This document shows, piece by piece, positions 1 through 12,574 of a DNA stretch of 64,000 nucleotides. Below the pieces are notes generated by a model. That model saw only the letters and a list, made by a program, of their open reading frames with translations. It did not search any database and was not told where the DNA came from. The DNA is from Symbiodinium microadriaticum (taxonomy: Eukaryota > Sar > Dinophyceae > Suessiales > Symbiodiniaceae), in NCBI GenBank assembly GCA_001939145.1, contig LSRX01000769.1, positions 189,873 to 253,872 on the forward strand, written 5' to 3'. How positions within the stretch are numbered: the first letter of the stretch is position 1; each line of letters opens with the position of its first letter. The position numbers and the translations under genes are program-made.

Positions 1-240
1 GGACGAGATGCGCACCTGTGCCTTCTCGCTTTCTATCTTCATGTCCTTATTTTACAAAACCAGAAACGAAAGATGGCAGTTACTCAGGGACGAGATGCTA
101 CCCGAAGATTCTGAAACTGTCCTATCTACCCTACGTACCCTCTTTGCCGTACCCCCATATCTATCACCGCAGTTTTTCAGTTCAAGTCTCTCTTTTTGTT
201 TTAGTCATGACTCATAGACCCCCAACAAAGGTAGGTCAAT

Positions 241-467
241 CGGGGGGGGTAGCATATATATATACGTATCTATTTATCTACACACGTACACGTATACATA
301 CATACATACATACATACATACATACATACATACATACATACATACATACATACATACACTCATACATGCATACATACATACACTCATACATGCATACATA
401 CATACATACATACATACATACATACTTACGTACATACATACGTACATACATACATACATACATACAT

Positions 468-516
<49 letters not shown>

Positions 517-520
517 CAAA
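241..520. repeat. compound microsatellite (TACA)n / (CA)n / (TA)n
   Basis: A short G run and (AT) tract are followed from about 290 to 480 by a long TACA tetranucleotide array with occasional CTCA, TGCA and CGTA variants, then by (CA)n and (TA)n up to about 517. All six frames stay open through it (Tyr-Ile-His-Thr or Met-Tyr-Val-Cys repeats), which is a repeat artefact and not coding. Confidence 0.95.
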
Positions 521-739
521 TGTGTAGACAGATAGAACAAAATAATAGCATGGCTCTTTTTGTCATTGGGGACATTTGACTTTATTCGTAGCAGGCGGGA
601 TTGAACATAATAAAAGACTTCAGAAAACCAGACTACCCTGACTGGACAGATGCCCTAAAATTCGCCTGCGCAAGTGGTTTCAAATATCAGAAAACCAGAC
701 TACCCCGGCCCCGGAAAGCATCTTCTTATCCAGCACTAG

Positions 740-875
740 CGCTGTATACTATACTGTACGGTACTGTATTATTGCACTGTACCGTACTGTACCGTACCGT
801 ACCGTACCGTACTGTACTGTACTGTACTGTACTGTACTGTATTGTATTGTATTGTATTGTATTGTACTGTACTAT
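740..875. repeat. pentanucleotide repeat (TGTAC / TGTAT)n
   Basis: A tandem 5-bp array, mostly CTGTA with CCGTA and TTGTA variants, runs from about 745 to 870. The variants are grouped in order (CCGTA first, then CTGTA, then TTGTA), a pattern expected from local expansion of single variant units. Confidence 0.9.
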
Positions 876-879
876 GCTA

Positions 880-2885
880 TACTCTGCTACACTATGCTAT
901 GCTAATGCTCGAATCTATTCTACTCTACCCCATCCTGAACCCAAGAAGTCTAAGCCCTAAACCAAAGAACCCTAAGTAAGCCCTGCAAAGTCCAGAATCC
1001 TAAACAAGAACCCAGGCCCTATATCCAAGAACGCAGCCTCACACCCAAGAAGCCTAGACCTTAAGCCCTGCACCCAAGAACCCGAAGTCCTAAACCCAAG
1101 AACCCTCAGTCAAGAGCCATTAGCCCCTAAACCCAAGGAAACCCAAGAAGCCAACTCTAGGCCCTGAGCCCGAAAGCCCTAAATCCAAGAACCCTAAGCC
1201 CTAAGCACAATAACCTTAAACCCAAGACTCCTGCACCATACTAAGCCCCGAGTCCGGAACTCAAGAACCCAAAGCCCAGCCTCAAACCCAAGATTCCAAG
1301 AAGTCTAAGCCCTAAACCCAAGAACCCGGAGCGGATGTCGAGACGTGTCCCTGATACGTTAGATTATACTATACTCTACTCTGCAGTGCGATACTTACTG
1401 TACTGTACCATGCTGTCCTGTGCTGCATTGCACTGCACTATTCTATTCGATATAAACTACTATAATGTACTATCTATACTGTACAGTACCATTCTATGCT
1501 GTGCTATGCCATGCCGTGCTATGAGGTTGTTACGACACTCTTTGCCCAGTCCCTCCTCGTTACACTCTATACTCTACTCAGCTCTACTCTACGTTACTGT
1601 AAAGCACTATACTTGCCTGTGCTATCCTTTTCTAGGCTATGCTAGGCTAGGCGAGACTATGCCATGCTGTGCTATAATCTACTCTACTCCAGTCTACCCG
1701 ACTCTACTCACTCTACCCTAAACCCCAAACTCATAAACAAGAACCCTAGTAACCTAGGCCCCAAATCCAAAAACCCTACGCCTCAAACAAGAAACCAATG
1801 CCTTAAACCCGAAACCCAAGAACCCAAAGCCCTCAAGCTCAAGAGCCATTCACCCTAAACCCAAGCATCCTGAACCCCAAACAACCCTAAACTCAAGAAC
1901 CCAAAGTCCTAACCCAAGAACCCTAAGCCCTAAACCCACGAACCCTGAACCCTAAACCCAAAAGTCCTAAGCCCTGAAGCCAGGAACCCTAAGTCCTCAA
2001 AGCCAAGAAAACTAAGCCTCAAACCCAAGATTCCAAGAACCCTAAGCCATAAACCCTAGGTGGATGTGCGACACCCTATGCCCAGTCCCTCCTTAGTCAG
2101 ATTATGTGCTCTACTCAACTCTACTCTGAACTCCTGCACTACACTGTACTGTACCGTACTATACTACGCTAAACTATACTGACTGCACTATACTATACTT
2201 TTACCTTGCTAGGCCTTTGCCAAGCCCTTCCTAGGCTACTCTAGCCTAGGCTATGCCATGCTGTGCTATCGTCCACTCTCTGCTCGACGCTGCTCTACTC
2301 TACCCTAAACCCAAAGCCCAAGAACCCTAAGCCACCAGCATTGAACCCTAAAGCCAGGAACCCGAAGTTCCAAGAAACCCTAGCCCGTAAAAAGATTCCA
2401 AGAACCCTCAGTCCTAAACCCTGTCCCCAAGAACCCTCGGTGGATGTCTCGACGCCATGTGCCCAGTCCCATCTGCATTACATTATTTACTCGACTCAGC
2501 TCTGCTCTACTTGTGTCTACTCTGCGGTACTGTACTGTGTGCTACCGTACTGTACTATACAGGACTGCGAGACACTATGGAATACGATACTATAGTTGAC
2601 CTTTTGACTATACTACACTATACTAGATTACACTATGCCGTACTAAACTATACAGTACTGTACAGAACTGCACGATACCATACTAACTATACTATTTTTA
2701 TACTTTGTCATGCAGTACTATACTGTACCAAGCCGGCCATGCCATGCTATGCTGTGCTACACTATGCTACGCTATGCTATTCTCTACTCCACTCTATCCG
2801 CAAGACTATACGAACCCTAAGCCCTCAACGAAAGAGCACTCAGCCCTAAGCCCAAGAAGTTTACGCCCTAAACCGTCCTTGAACA
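880..2885. repeat. higher-order repeat with degenerate telomere-like CCCTAA units
   Basis: Two block types alternate. Type A is built of degenerate CCCTAAACCCAAGAACC-like units (about 935-1335, 1715-2060, 2298-2445, 2800-2880). Type B is built of CTATACTCTACT / CTGTACTG-like units (about 1350-1715, 2090-2300, 2460-2810). A-to-B junctions share a GGATGT..CGAC motif (near 1333, 2062 and 2441), and B blocks share a TGCCCAGTCCCTCC motif near 1540, 2078 and, diverged, 2460. The C-rich telomere-like strand is on the plus strand. No coding content is supported here. Confidence 0.8.
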
Positions 2886-2989
2886 GAAGAACCATGATTT
2901 TGCGAGGTTGCTTCACAAGATACTGCATGGGCATTTGCACTATAGCGAGTTCTGTTGCCTTCTATTGTTCGGCGTTGTAGTAGCTTGGT

Positions 2990-3420
2990 TTCGTCTGTAC
3001 AGGTTCACATTGATCTGTTGGTGTATATGAGGGTATATGATACAACATGATGCTATATGATGTGATATGTCCTCGTATGATACTAGACTACAGTTACAGT
3101 ATACTTTACTTACTTGTAGTGGATCATATATTACTAGAAAATTGCTCGTCGCATCATATTCTTCTTATATCATGCATATGATGTCTTTGCACTACATCAG
3201 GATTAGGCTATATTAGATGACCCCATATCTAATTTATGATGTTCTCAAATACAATATTGCATTACAGCATATCATCATATCATACATTTGGCATTGTATC
3301 ACATAACAATATTACAAGTACATCATATGATAATGTATTGTAGTTTAGTTTAGTTTACTAAGTTTACTATCCTATTCTATTCTTTTCCATTCCATTACGT
3401 TAGGGATCATGGCGTACTGT
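2990..3420. repeat. AT-rich low-complexity tract (CATATGATG-like)
   Basis: This stretch is much richer in A and T than its surroundings and is full of CATATGATG, ATATGATA and TTTAGTTTAG fragments. No open frame of useful length and no recognisable gene is seen. It separates the telomere-like block from the first gene-like sequence. Confidence 0.6.
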
Positions 3421-3639
3421 AGCCTCCCGGTTCTTGCAAGCAGATTTCTGGGTGGGCACCTCCCTGACGCGAGAACGTGCTCTGGCGGCGATGGTCCGCT
3501 AAACCACCGTTAGGTGTCAAAGCTGATGCGCCGCAGCTTCGGGCGACTTTGGTGGCTTCTTTGAGCTTTGGAGCTTCATCCCAAAAGTTGGCCCCCCAGG
3601 CTTCCTTGACTCATTTATTCGTTTGTTGGTTCACATCGA

Positions 3640-3830
3640 TTCCTTCATTTCGCCTTCCTTCATTCTTTTAAGTCTTTCATTTCACGGCCATTCCTTTCGT
3701 TTCCTTTCCTTTCCTTGCCTTTCCTTCCGTCCTTCCTTGCATTTCATGTCACTGCATGTCATTCCATAGATGCTTCATTCATTCAATCATCCATCCATTC
3801 ATCCATTCAACTCACTCCCTTCTTTCACTA
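3640..3830. repeat. degenerate TTCC / ATTC / ATCC tetranucleotide tract
   Basis: A pyrimidine-rich run of TTTCC/TTCCTT units (about 3640-3750) passes into CATTCATTCAATCATCCATCC-type units (about 3765-3820). It lies just beyond the 3' end of the first minus-strand gene region. Confidence 0.8.
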
Positions 3831-4545
3831 ATCCATTGACTTGCTTCATTTACTTGTTTATTTCTTGAATTACTCACGCATGTTTGTGATGATATATTTA
3901 TTTGTTCATTTGTTCGTCTATATTCTACGCAGACATGCTCTGTAATCTGAAACGCTTCAAGCCTGGCGAGGCGTCCTTTGTTCTGGAGACAGCTGTGGCT
4001 CACCGCTACTGCCTCGGCTGCAACAAAGGCAGCTTCCAATAAGGTCTGCACGGAATTTCACGAGGAGACGAATGCGCTGAGATCTCCCGAAACTTCTACA
4101 CTGGTAAAGGAAAGCGGCGCTTTGGTTCACGAGGCGAGGATAGCACCGGATGTTTCTCGCTGGACTGTGGTCTGTTCAACTTGCTCTTCTGCTTGGCTTC
4201 CAGATCTCTAGCCAGAGGACTGAATCTCCAGCGGGGCTCCGTCGACATCTGGTGCGTGCTCCCAGGCCGTAAGGTCTTCCAGAAGTCATGGACAGCTTCT
4301 GCAACCCTTTTGGTGTTGGTGGAACTGGACTGAAGCTCAAATGCAGAGTTGTCCTGCTCACTCTCAGAGCTAATACGCGGCGGGCGCGGGGTCAGCAACC
4401 TGGGAACGGGCGGCGTGTCCACCCCTTTGGAAAGCGGACGGCGCTTTCCAATAGGCGGGGGGGGAGTGCGCCCGCTCTGCCTAGCTTGCCGCATGGGTGC
4501 GATGGTACCGCGAGACAACATGCTCATGCTGCGCACTGCTTACTG
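3812..4545 (-). CDS. Ser/Pro-rich, probably disordered protein segment (exons)
   Basis: The minus strand is open for 146 codons from 4536 to 4096. The translation is basic and rich in Ser and Pro (for example SGRTPPPPIGKRRPLSKG, then a VAEAVHDFWKTL helix and an EAKQKSKLNRPQSSEK stretch). A second open stretch at 4051-3930 includes an Ala-rich helix-like QTLLEAAFVAAEAVAVSH. I recognise no domain. This could be the C-terminal disordered tail of the LRR gene immediately upstream on the same strand, because no gene boundary is visible between them. The plus-strand frames over the same DNA are less protein-like. Start and splice sites are not determined. Confidence 0.4.
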
Positions 4546-4719
4546 CTACAGTTCACCGATGGGCCCCGGGAATGTCCAAAACGTGCTGTAACGTTGTTTG
4601 GAATGTGGAACTTGGGGGCTCTGCTCTGCTCTAAGATGTGGATTTGGCCTCTCCTTAGAAGTCTCGAGCAGTAACTGCAGGGCTGGGTGTGTCTGAGCAG
4701 TGGCCATCCGCGAGGCGTC

Positions 4720-6400
4720 TGAAGCCTGAAAGTCCCAAAAGTGTCCTCGCTCACCTCAGGGGGTGGTGGGCCCATGTCGGAGCTGCCAAGGCCGGCAGCA
4801 GGAAAGTTATCCTGAAGATCAAGAACCTGCCAAGGCAGGAGGGGGCTGCAGATGATACCACCAGTCACATGGAAATTCCGGGGTGCTGACGCTCAGCGAG
4901 GCAGACGTCACAGCCGCACAGACTGACCAAGCAAGACCACGGAAAGGGCATGTCAAAGCCGGTGGACTTCGCAATCGTGCCTAGATCAAGAAAGATCTCT
5001 TTTGTCAGAAGGCCCAGTTCATTCCTCGGTAGTTCGCACCGTGGGGAAGCAATGTCACGGGCAACAGGTCAATGCCAACAAGCAAAAGCTACAGTCACGG
5101 TTCGGTTTGCTGCTGTCCGCGCAGAAGCAACAGCTTCATCCACAAAAACCACTGTGGGCCTGACTGTGCCAAATTGAGGAACTTCAGGTCCGGATGGTTG
5201 CAGACCACCTGACGCACGCTTCGGCGACTCTCCGAATCGGAACATCGGAGCATGGCGCAGCCGCCTCCGCCCAGCGCCGCGCTCCGAGCTCGCCTCGGTC
5301 TTGGCTTGGCTTTGCGATGAGTTGCGATGGAGTGGAGAGGGTGTAGGACGGCGTAGGACCGTAGGATACCGTAGGCGTACTGTGGATTCGGTCCAAGCCA
5401 CGGCTCCTGTTCCCTCGTAAGTCCACGGAAAGCACCGGCAATGGCACGTTTGACACGGCCTGCCGACACAGCTTCGCAGGCATGCATGCCTTCAAAGGGC
5501 GAACAAGGCCAAGGGTTTCTGCAGACACCTCGATGTCATCACCTTCCTCTGGAGGAGCAACACCTCCGATAGCCTCCGCAATGGCTATGCTTCCACGCTC
5601 CTTGTAGCAGGCTTCGATCCGTCGCCAAAGTGCACAGGCATGCCAACACTACCCCACAATGCAACGATTCTCCTGTATGAAGTTGTCACACAGCTCGATG
5701 CTGGTGAGTCTGGGAAGATTGCCAAGGCTGGCAGCAATGATCGAAGCACCTGGCCAATACGAGCAGTGTTTTCCGAATTCCCGGCTCGCCAGGTGTAAAT
5801 CACTTGCAAAGGCTCTTGCAACCCTGCACAGCTGCCTTCATCACCGATGTCGTTGGAAACAAGAGCAACATGCTCTACGCTGCTGCCAGTGTCCACGAGC
5901 GCTCTGAACCTAGAGTACTTCTCGGGACGTTCTACGTCATACTCCAAGTTCGATGTCTCTGAGATTCGAGCAGAAGCTCGGTCCCGGCATCCCCCAGATG
6001 ATTGTAATTCAGGTTTACCTGCCAAACAAAACACCACTTCAGGACCTTCGAGCAATGCGATTGCACGCGCGGGTCTGACGACCTTGACAAGCTAGTCCAG
6101 GATCGCTTACACTTCGCTGAGCTTTGCAAGCACCAGGGCTTCGACATGAGTGAGAGCCGGTAACTCTGTCAGCTCAGGGAGCTTGGTGATGTGAGCCGGT
6201 CCTCAAAAGCCCGCTCGGCCGTCTTGCGGCTCTGTGAGCACGGGAGCACCGCATGAACGCAAGCGCGAGTGGGAGAGAGAAAGAGAGAGTGGCGGCGAAC
6301 GCCAAACAAGCCATTGCCAAGCCCGGTGCCGAGGTCCAAATGCTGCAGGTCCACGGACCTTTGCAGAAGATATCTGCATGCTGATCGTTGAGTGATCGGT
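4720..6400 (-). CDS. leucine-rich-repeat protein, ribonuclease-inhibitor type (exons)
   Basis: Several short minus-strand exons encode single LRR units: VDLQHLDLGTGLG near 6354, VNLNYNHLGDAGTELLLE at about 6018-5965 (directly after a GCAG acceptor), VEHVALVSNDIGD at about 5878, then GSIAIAEAIGG at about 5605-5570, VLSVDLRGN near 5430 and VLDLQDN near 4820. Joining NDIGD to ERGSIAIAEAI across a GA-AG intron restores the repeat period of the family. The GD-G-A-x-L/AIA pattern is that of RNase-inhibitor/NLR-type LRRs, which are protein-binding solenoids. Partner, function and full length are unknown, and the 5' end may extend well beyond 6.4 kb. Confidence 0.55.
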
Positions 6401-7269
6401 GTCTTCGATCCAGGTGGTGGTTTGCACACTGCGAGGGATGCGTACACTCAGAAGAACGTTTGGGCGGCTGGCGGCTAGAGAGTTACAAGATGTTACAAGT
6501 ACAACCAACCAATGGACCAAAGTGCCAAATGTGCAGAGACGCGTCGGAGCAGAGGCAACGAATGGACCGTGCTTTTTCAGCAGACCGATGGCTTAAGCCC
6601 GCCAGTTGCGTTCAACACGTGCAATTCCTGGCAATTCCATTTGGCAATGAGCACCTGTAATTATGGATGGCCGGATAGTCCCCAGCCCAAGTTCCTCTGG
6701 CTACAATGCTTTCGAGCAAATGGGGATCGAGCGCCGCAACTGCAAAGAAACCTGACACGTCCACCTCACCCGGAAGACCTGACGCAAGCAGAGCTTCGGG
6801 GCGTGCTGGAATCTTGGAGCCCTCTGCGGCTTTGGCTTATCGCAGCAAGCTGATCCGGTGGCATCACATCGTGGTGAGTCAGCTCCGCGTCGTCTTTGCC
6901 TGGTTAGCAACCGACTTGGGAATACGGCAATGAGCAATAATGCTATATGGTTCTCTCTCCGGGGCTGGCCGTAGAGAGTCCTGTAGCAGCAGTGCAGGCG
7001 CTGCCGGTTGATGTTATTCACCTAAGGACATGTGACAAGCGACAAGTGGCCAAGTGGCAGGTGAAGGTCACCTGGAGGCCTGGCATAAAGCGCTTTGGGT
7101 GGGCCTGTGCCGCCTGGCTGGCCTGGTCAAGTGCCCGAAGAGAGCTAGAAGAGAGCTTCAGCACACACCGTGCTGGCGCCCAAAGCCTTGTTTTTGCTTG
7201 GCTTTTCGTCGTCTCGCAGCTTTGTCCTTCTGCCAGACTCCAGGGGACAGTTCATCTCATGCAGGAGCA

Positions 7270-7600
7270 TTATTCCTGCAGGCGCTGCTTCATGAAGCCG
7301 AAGCTGTCCATTGCCTCAAGACCAGGAATGGACTCGACAGCTGCAAAACTGCCGCTGACTTGAATAATCCTCCTTGGTCTTGTGCCGATTGTCCACTTCC
7401 GGTGGGGTTTCCAGCGGGCCTTCCAGGAAGCAAAGCAGAAGTCCCCAGACCGGCCACTCAACGACTCTGGCTTAGGCAGGCACGTGATGAGCACATCATG
7501 ACCCGCTGAAGCGAGTAAGTCCTGCCACAAGTGGATGAATGCAACGCCAAACTCAACCTCAAGCGATGCAAGGCTACCTTGCGAGCTGAGAAAGAAGCGC
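7270..7600 (-). CDS. unrecognised exon
   Basis: A minus-strand frame open from 7629 to 7270 carries a protein-like stretch beginning around LEVEFGVAFIHLWQDLL and continuing through SAGHDVLITCLPKPE and IQVSGSFAAVESIPG. The mixed hydrophobic/charged composition is more protein-like than the opposite-strand frames. No domain is recognised. The same-strand position between LRR exons makes it a candidate exon of that gene or of a neighbour. Confidence 0.35.
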
Positions 7601-8172
7601 GAGAAAGAGCGGAGAAAGGGGAAAGGCAAGATGAGGGCAGATGGAAGAGAAGGCCAAGGCTCGCCTCACATCCCGGAACTGACGGAACCATCGACACACG
7701 GAGCTCCGCCAAGATCGGACCTAAGGCGCGGCTCGGAACTTCAATCAGTCCTCATGCATGGACAAGCGGATTCACAAATCGTCAGGGGCTCACTGTCACT
7801 GCCAGCAACAAGGTGCCATGACACCTACTATGCATGCTTCTGCCCTCGATGTACACTACAGACCCTACGGTACGACATGATTAACTTATCCGCCAGTTTT
7901 GTGGACTTTGAAACTATTGGCCAATGTTGAACAGCCGCTATCGTTTGCGGCCACTTGCTTGACACCCGAGACATGGCACAAAGGCAGGACTGCATCTCAG
8001 AAGGTCAACTCGTGCTCGTATCTCGTGCTTGTCGCTCCTATCCGTTTATCTTGGGCATGTCACCCCTTCCATGCAACGACCGGCCAGTTGTTGCATGTAT
8101 GCAAGTACTTCACTCGAAGACATTCCCTGCGAATCGTTTGCATCCGCGTAGTGTCTGAGGCATGGGCATGCT

Positions 8173-9125
8173 TCAAAGAGCCTGCATGTAGAGTCGATGT
8201 GCGCCTGCAGTCGTGCCTGAGGAAGCTGCTAGCTGTTGCCACTGCGCACAAACACGAGATCTTTCCAATGGGCTGCAGGCAGCTACAGCAGCCACCTTAC
8301 CACCCTCGACAGGTGGCGGAAATGGACTGTCATTACCTAGGCAAAAGCGGAGTGGCCAGTCAAACAGAATCACAGTGCCGAGAAGAGCACTGCAGGGTGC
8401 ACCAGCCTGAATGCAACATAACGAAACATGATGCAACATGCAAATTGGGAAGACACAAAACGAGCCGCAGGCCTGGTGAGCCGGCCTGCAGACAGAGCTG
8501 CTTTCAGGCTTCAACTCGGGATTCTCTTCAGGCCTCCCCCAGAACTCTGATGAACCGGATGTTGCGGTGAGTAGATACGGTGACACGACAATGTGCCTTG
8601 CGCAGGTGCTGCGCAGAGATCTGTGTGGCTGAAGATGAAAAGGCGTCAGTTTTAACATCCCAGTGCATCCAGTGCCAGTAACTCAAATCAAGGCAGTTCA
8701 GGAGCATTCCCCACCCGGCTCACCAAAGCGGCAATCCGTGTGAAGAGCTGTCTTCGTCAACGTGCCCGACCAAGCTAACACATGCACTGAGAGGTCTTTT
8801 AGGCACCGACACATGGCAGTATGGAATGGTCTGGAAGTGATGCATAACCTTGGGCATGGAACTGTTGCTGCTGATTGCTGACAACGTTCTCGAATGCAGA
8901 GCCAGGAGCCCGGCGCCTGCAAAGAAGTGTATGTCACACTCGGACATTGAAGCCAAAGAGGTGACCTCCGCTGGGACGTTTCGGCGTTTGACAAGAAAAC
9001 GTTGCAGCATGTGGCCTTGCCACCCGAGGCTTGCCTCGCACGACGGATTGACATCCGGCTGAGGTACTGAACCAGTATCTCCGCCAACAACCAAACTTGA
9101 CGCCCGGTCTGTGTCGCTGCACATG
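8173..9125 (-). CDS. unrecognised exon cluster
   Basis: Two minus-strand open stretches look partly protein-like: SEFWGRPEENPELKPESSS (near 8565-8510) and VKRRNVPAEVTSLASMSE (near 9000-8935). Neither matches a family I know. A 223-codon plus-strand frame overlaps (7899-8570), but its Cys/His/Gln-rich composition reads like a shadow. Splice sites were not resolved, so the limits are only those of the open frames. Confidence 0.25.
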
Positions 9126-9584
9126 CCGGGTCGCCCTTTCAGCAGCTTGGAGCAATTTCAAGCCCGGGTTAAGACACTCTGCATGCGGGGGACGTCCCGG
9201 CCAGCCCTTGCGAGAGCTGTGGGAGCTGAGCACCCGTCGGGATGCGCCCAATTCGAGGATGTGGGAGGGGAAAGACACACACTTCCCATGTCCGCGGGTG
9301 CAAGGCAAGGCTCGGCAATTGGATGACGAGTCACACCCTAAACATAGTAAAACAAATGCCCGGACCCCTGCTGTGCACCATCCTACAACAAGTTCATGCA
9401 AACTGCAGATAGCCCAACCGCCCCGTGAGTGCTCCGACTGAACCGGGCTCGTCTGAGCTCGGGACAAGCTGGCATCAAGAAAGTTGCGAAGCCTTGGCAG
9501 TGTCGGTGATGAGAAGTGCCATTCGCCGCAAGACTTAGGAAATTTCGCTGAGGCGTTGTCAACATCGGTGGGGCAGTTTGCCGG

Positions 9585-10640
9585 CTACTGCCACCACCCG
9601 CGCTGCGAGGTATGGCCTGAAGCGCCTAGGCTGTGGCGCCGCAATGCAACCACTTCTCGTCTCCCACGTTGGGTGTCGTTCCCGAGGATACAGAGTGCGA
9701 CAACATATGAGGCAGGCTGTTCCACTCTTGCAGCAATCTTACGCTGCACTAAATCGAGCTGCTGCACCTCCACATCCGCTCGCATGCGCAGCAAATGATT
9801 GGAGTCTAGCTTCGATGCACGAAACAGCTCGAAACACGCCTTGTGGCGAGTTAAGCCTTAAGGATATTCTGTCTGTTCCGGCAGTTTCAGGAGAACCTCG
9901 TACCAGGGCTCTCTCATGTCACCAAAGAGCTGAGAGACCCGTTTGGTAGCTCTTTGACCACCCTTTGCAAAACTTATATGCTTGTGACTTACCAAGACGA
10001 TTCAATCCATCCTTCGACGTCTGCTTCTGCAATCTACCAGTGGTTTCGACTCAGTCTCTAAGTTCGGGCCCCAGGCTTCCATGTCGACACCGTTGACCAT
10101 GCGCAGGCTGCTTCCTGTCGCACCACCCTGTCGCCAAGACTAAGACTTCCAGAAGCCTAGACATTAGACAACTCGAGTTAGCAAGGGGACATGTTCGACG
10201 CCGTGGCCTCACGACTGTGTTGCATGAAATTGAGGAGCTCGTAAGCTGACCGAGTCTTCCTGGGTGACACCATAAGCTAAGCATGGTATGACCACGGATG
10301 ATGAGCACATCTGCATAGTCATTCGGCAACTTAGGCCGCTTCAAGCGCAAACAGCCGCGAAGATTGAGTTCGCATAGGCCGCCGCGCAGTGCCCCACTCA
10401 GGTACCTATTACACTGAAGGGGTGGCCAGCCACTAAGCAACAACGGCTACCACGTCTCTGTCGAGCAGTTGTCGAGCCCGTACAGCACATCGGCACGGTG
10501 TCTTGAGCGTGTGACACAAGTCAGCCACAGTAGCATCCGTGATCTGCAAGTTGCCTAACAGGTGAGACATTACAAAGACATGATAGAATCCTCAATCACG
10601 CCTGAGAGATCGATTTTTGTGAGGTTGACCAAGCCACCTC
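9585..10640 (-). CDS. leucine-rich-repeat exons
   Basis: Minus-strand LRR-like units occur as LTKIDLSGVIEDSIMSL (about 10621-10572, followed by TAA in the unspliced frame), LGNLQITDATVADLCHTL (about 10556-10505), GGLCELNLRGCLRLKRP (near 10380-10330) and a weaker VEVQQLDLVQRKIA (near 9775). Spacing between units is consistent with one repeat per exon with short introns. They could belong to the same gene as the exons at 4.7-6.4 kb or to a second LRR gene. No catalytic domain is seen with them. Confidence 0.45.
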
Positions 10641-10794
10641 AGCGCAGACGAGATCGGAACTCAATCTGCTAACAGACGTACAATACGGGTGTAAGTCTTC
10701 AACCGCTGCGCGATGCACCCTGCGCAACAGGCTTCTGCCCGCGCCGCAGCCCGACAAAATCTGTTTACTTCGAACATCCGGACTCGAAAAGAAA

Positions 10795-11040
10795 CTCAAC
10801 TCGTTGGATACTATACACGTCTAACTGTGTGGGATACACTGCACCATACTTGGCAGGATACTCCGGGTGCGGGCACTACAGACAATTCGCTGCGAGGTCT
10901 CTGCGCACTGCAGAAGTACTTTGTGGGATACTTTGGGCTGGAGCGCGGGCACCCAGGCTAATCCAAGATGCTCTGCGGAATGGTCTGGGGACAGGTACTG
11001 CATGGATACTCCGTGGAATTCTCAGAACAGCTAGATTGAT
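10795..11040. repeat. dispersed GGATAC(T) motif cluster
   Basis: Five copies of a GGATAC(T/A) core lie within about 210 bp (near 10806, 10832, 10856, 10927 and 11004), often preceded by TG or GTG. They have no constant spacing, so this is not a clean tandem array. It may be a decayed minisatellite or chance clustering. Confidence 0.3.
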
Positions 11041-11044
11041 GGCA

Positions 11045-12570
11045 GCAAGCCAGCTGCCTGGCCAGCAAAGTGTCTCAGCATGGCACAAAGGCCTCTCAGA
11101 CCCACATCCTTGAGACGGCAGTCATGCATCAGACAATCATGCTGCGATGGTCACTGCATGTCTGTGTCTGAGGAACAGTCTGTGAGACTGTGGCCTCGAC
11201 AAAAAGACATCAAATTGGAGACGTCTTGACCACATCACAGGCCGAAGGCTTCTCTGCCTTCCAATTTCAGATCAGCTAGGCCGGCACCGCCGGCACCTGC
11301 AATCGTGTTTCTTTGCACTCCAAACTTTCTCCTCTCGGCAGATCCTGCCTCCTGCGAAAGCAACAACCGACCACAAGGCCAGGCGTGCCTCCACTAGAAA
11401 GCATCTCCGCATGGACACGACACAGCTCCGCAGGTTCCAGCCATAACCCCCAGCGTAAAGTCGTTCCATTCCTGTCGACTGCTTCGCCACTCTCCACCTT
11501 CTGTCACTGCTTCGAAGAGCGCAACAGCTCAGCTTCGTGCGATGCTGTCGGAGAGCTCAAGTGGAGCGCCACCTTCAAGCGATTCGAGGGGCCCCGCATG
11601 AGCCCCGCTCCAACTCCAGCCTTCAGGATGATCCTTCAGCTGAACCAATCTGGACAGCGGGAGACCGTTTAAGCCTTAGTGGTGGGGCTCTGCTGCAACG
11701 CACCACGTTCCTCTGCAGTTTGGCCCTCGTGCTACACCAAACACTTCTGTTGAACTGAACATGTTCAGCATAGAGCTGCATGCAGCCCGCATTACAACGC
11801 TTGCCATGATGCGTGCACGCGGCAGGTCCTCACAAGCTTCCCAATCTTCCTATGAAGAAGCTGATGCCCGAGGCCCCTTTTCGAATGCGTGGGAGTGCCT
11901 TTTCGCGACCACATCATTCACTAAGGCAGGCACTGACCAGGCGAGGCGCTAGCTCTGCAACCGCCTCTTACAGTTATCAAGGGAGTCTGAAACTGCCGTG
12001 ATTCTCGTGCCTGCAAGAGCAAGCTCGCACCCCGACTCGACAGTCTTAGGTCAGATATCCGCAGTACTTCCTCGGAGACTCAGGTGCCATGCCCGGGCAC
12101 ACAGCAGTCAGGCAAGCAATAAGAACGATTGACGGTGCTGGGGGCGGAGCAACGGACCGCAGATTCAGAAGAGCATCTGTTAAGTGCGCCTTGGAGGTTT
12201 ATGATGTCTGCTGCAGCACGCATACGGCAACTCGGCAGCACTTCAAAGAATAGATCCCACAATGAGCGCGGCCAGTGTGGAATCGTGCGGAATTTCCAGC
12301 CTGCGAAGAGTGACCTGGACATGACAAGACAAAAGAGCTAAAAGGCTCACACGGCCTGACACACCGCGCCCGAAACGCACACACACACACACACTCTCTG
12401 CGGCTTCCGATACCTCGCGTAACTCTGGGAAGGAGTTGGGAGTGACCTTGCGAGGGCACTGTGGCCGTGCAAGCTCCTAGTCAAAAAAGTGCGATGGTGC
12501 GCTGCTGGCTTGTGCAACTCAGTCCTTGCTTGAGTGGAGCTGAGACGCTAACCAGCTGCAGAAACAAGTA
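11045..12570. other. no supported gene; (CA)n tract at 12379-12392
   Basis: Both strands have only short open frames with no recognisable domain. A small CA dinucleotide tract is present. The region may consist of introns of the minus-strand genes on either side or be intergenic; the sequence does not decide. Confidence 0.4.
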
Positions 12571-12574
12571 GCCA

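Noticed and set aside
290-540. Long open frames of Tyr/Ile/His/Thr or Met/Tyr/Val/Cys repeats
   Set aside because: Produced by the TACA tetranucleotide array, which is open in all frames; not coding.
7899-8570. 223-codon plus-strand open frame
   Set aside because: Cys/His/Gln/Arg-rich without domain or periodicity, and on the strand without other genes; no support beyond length.
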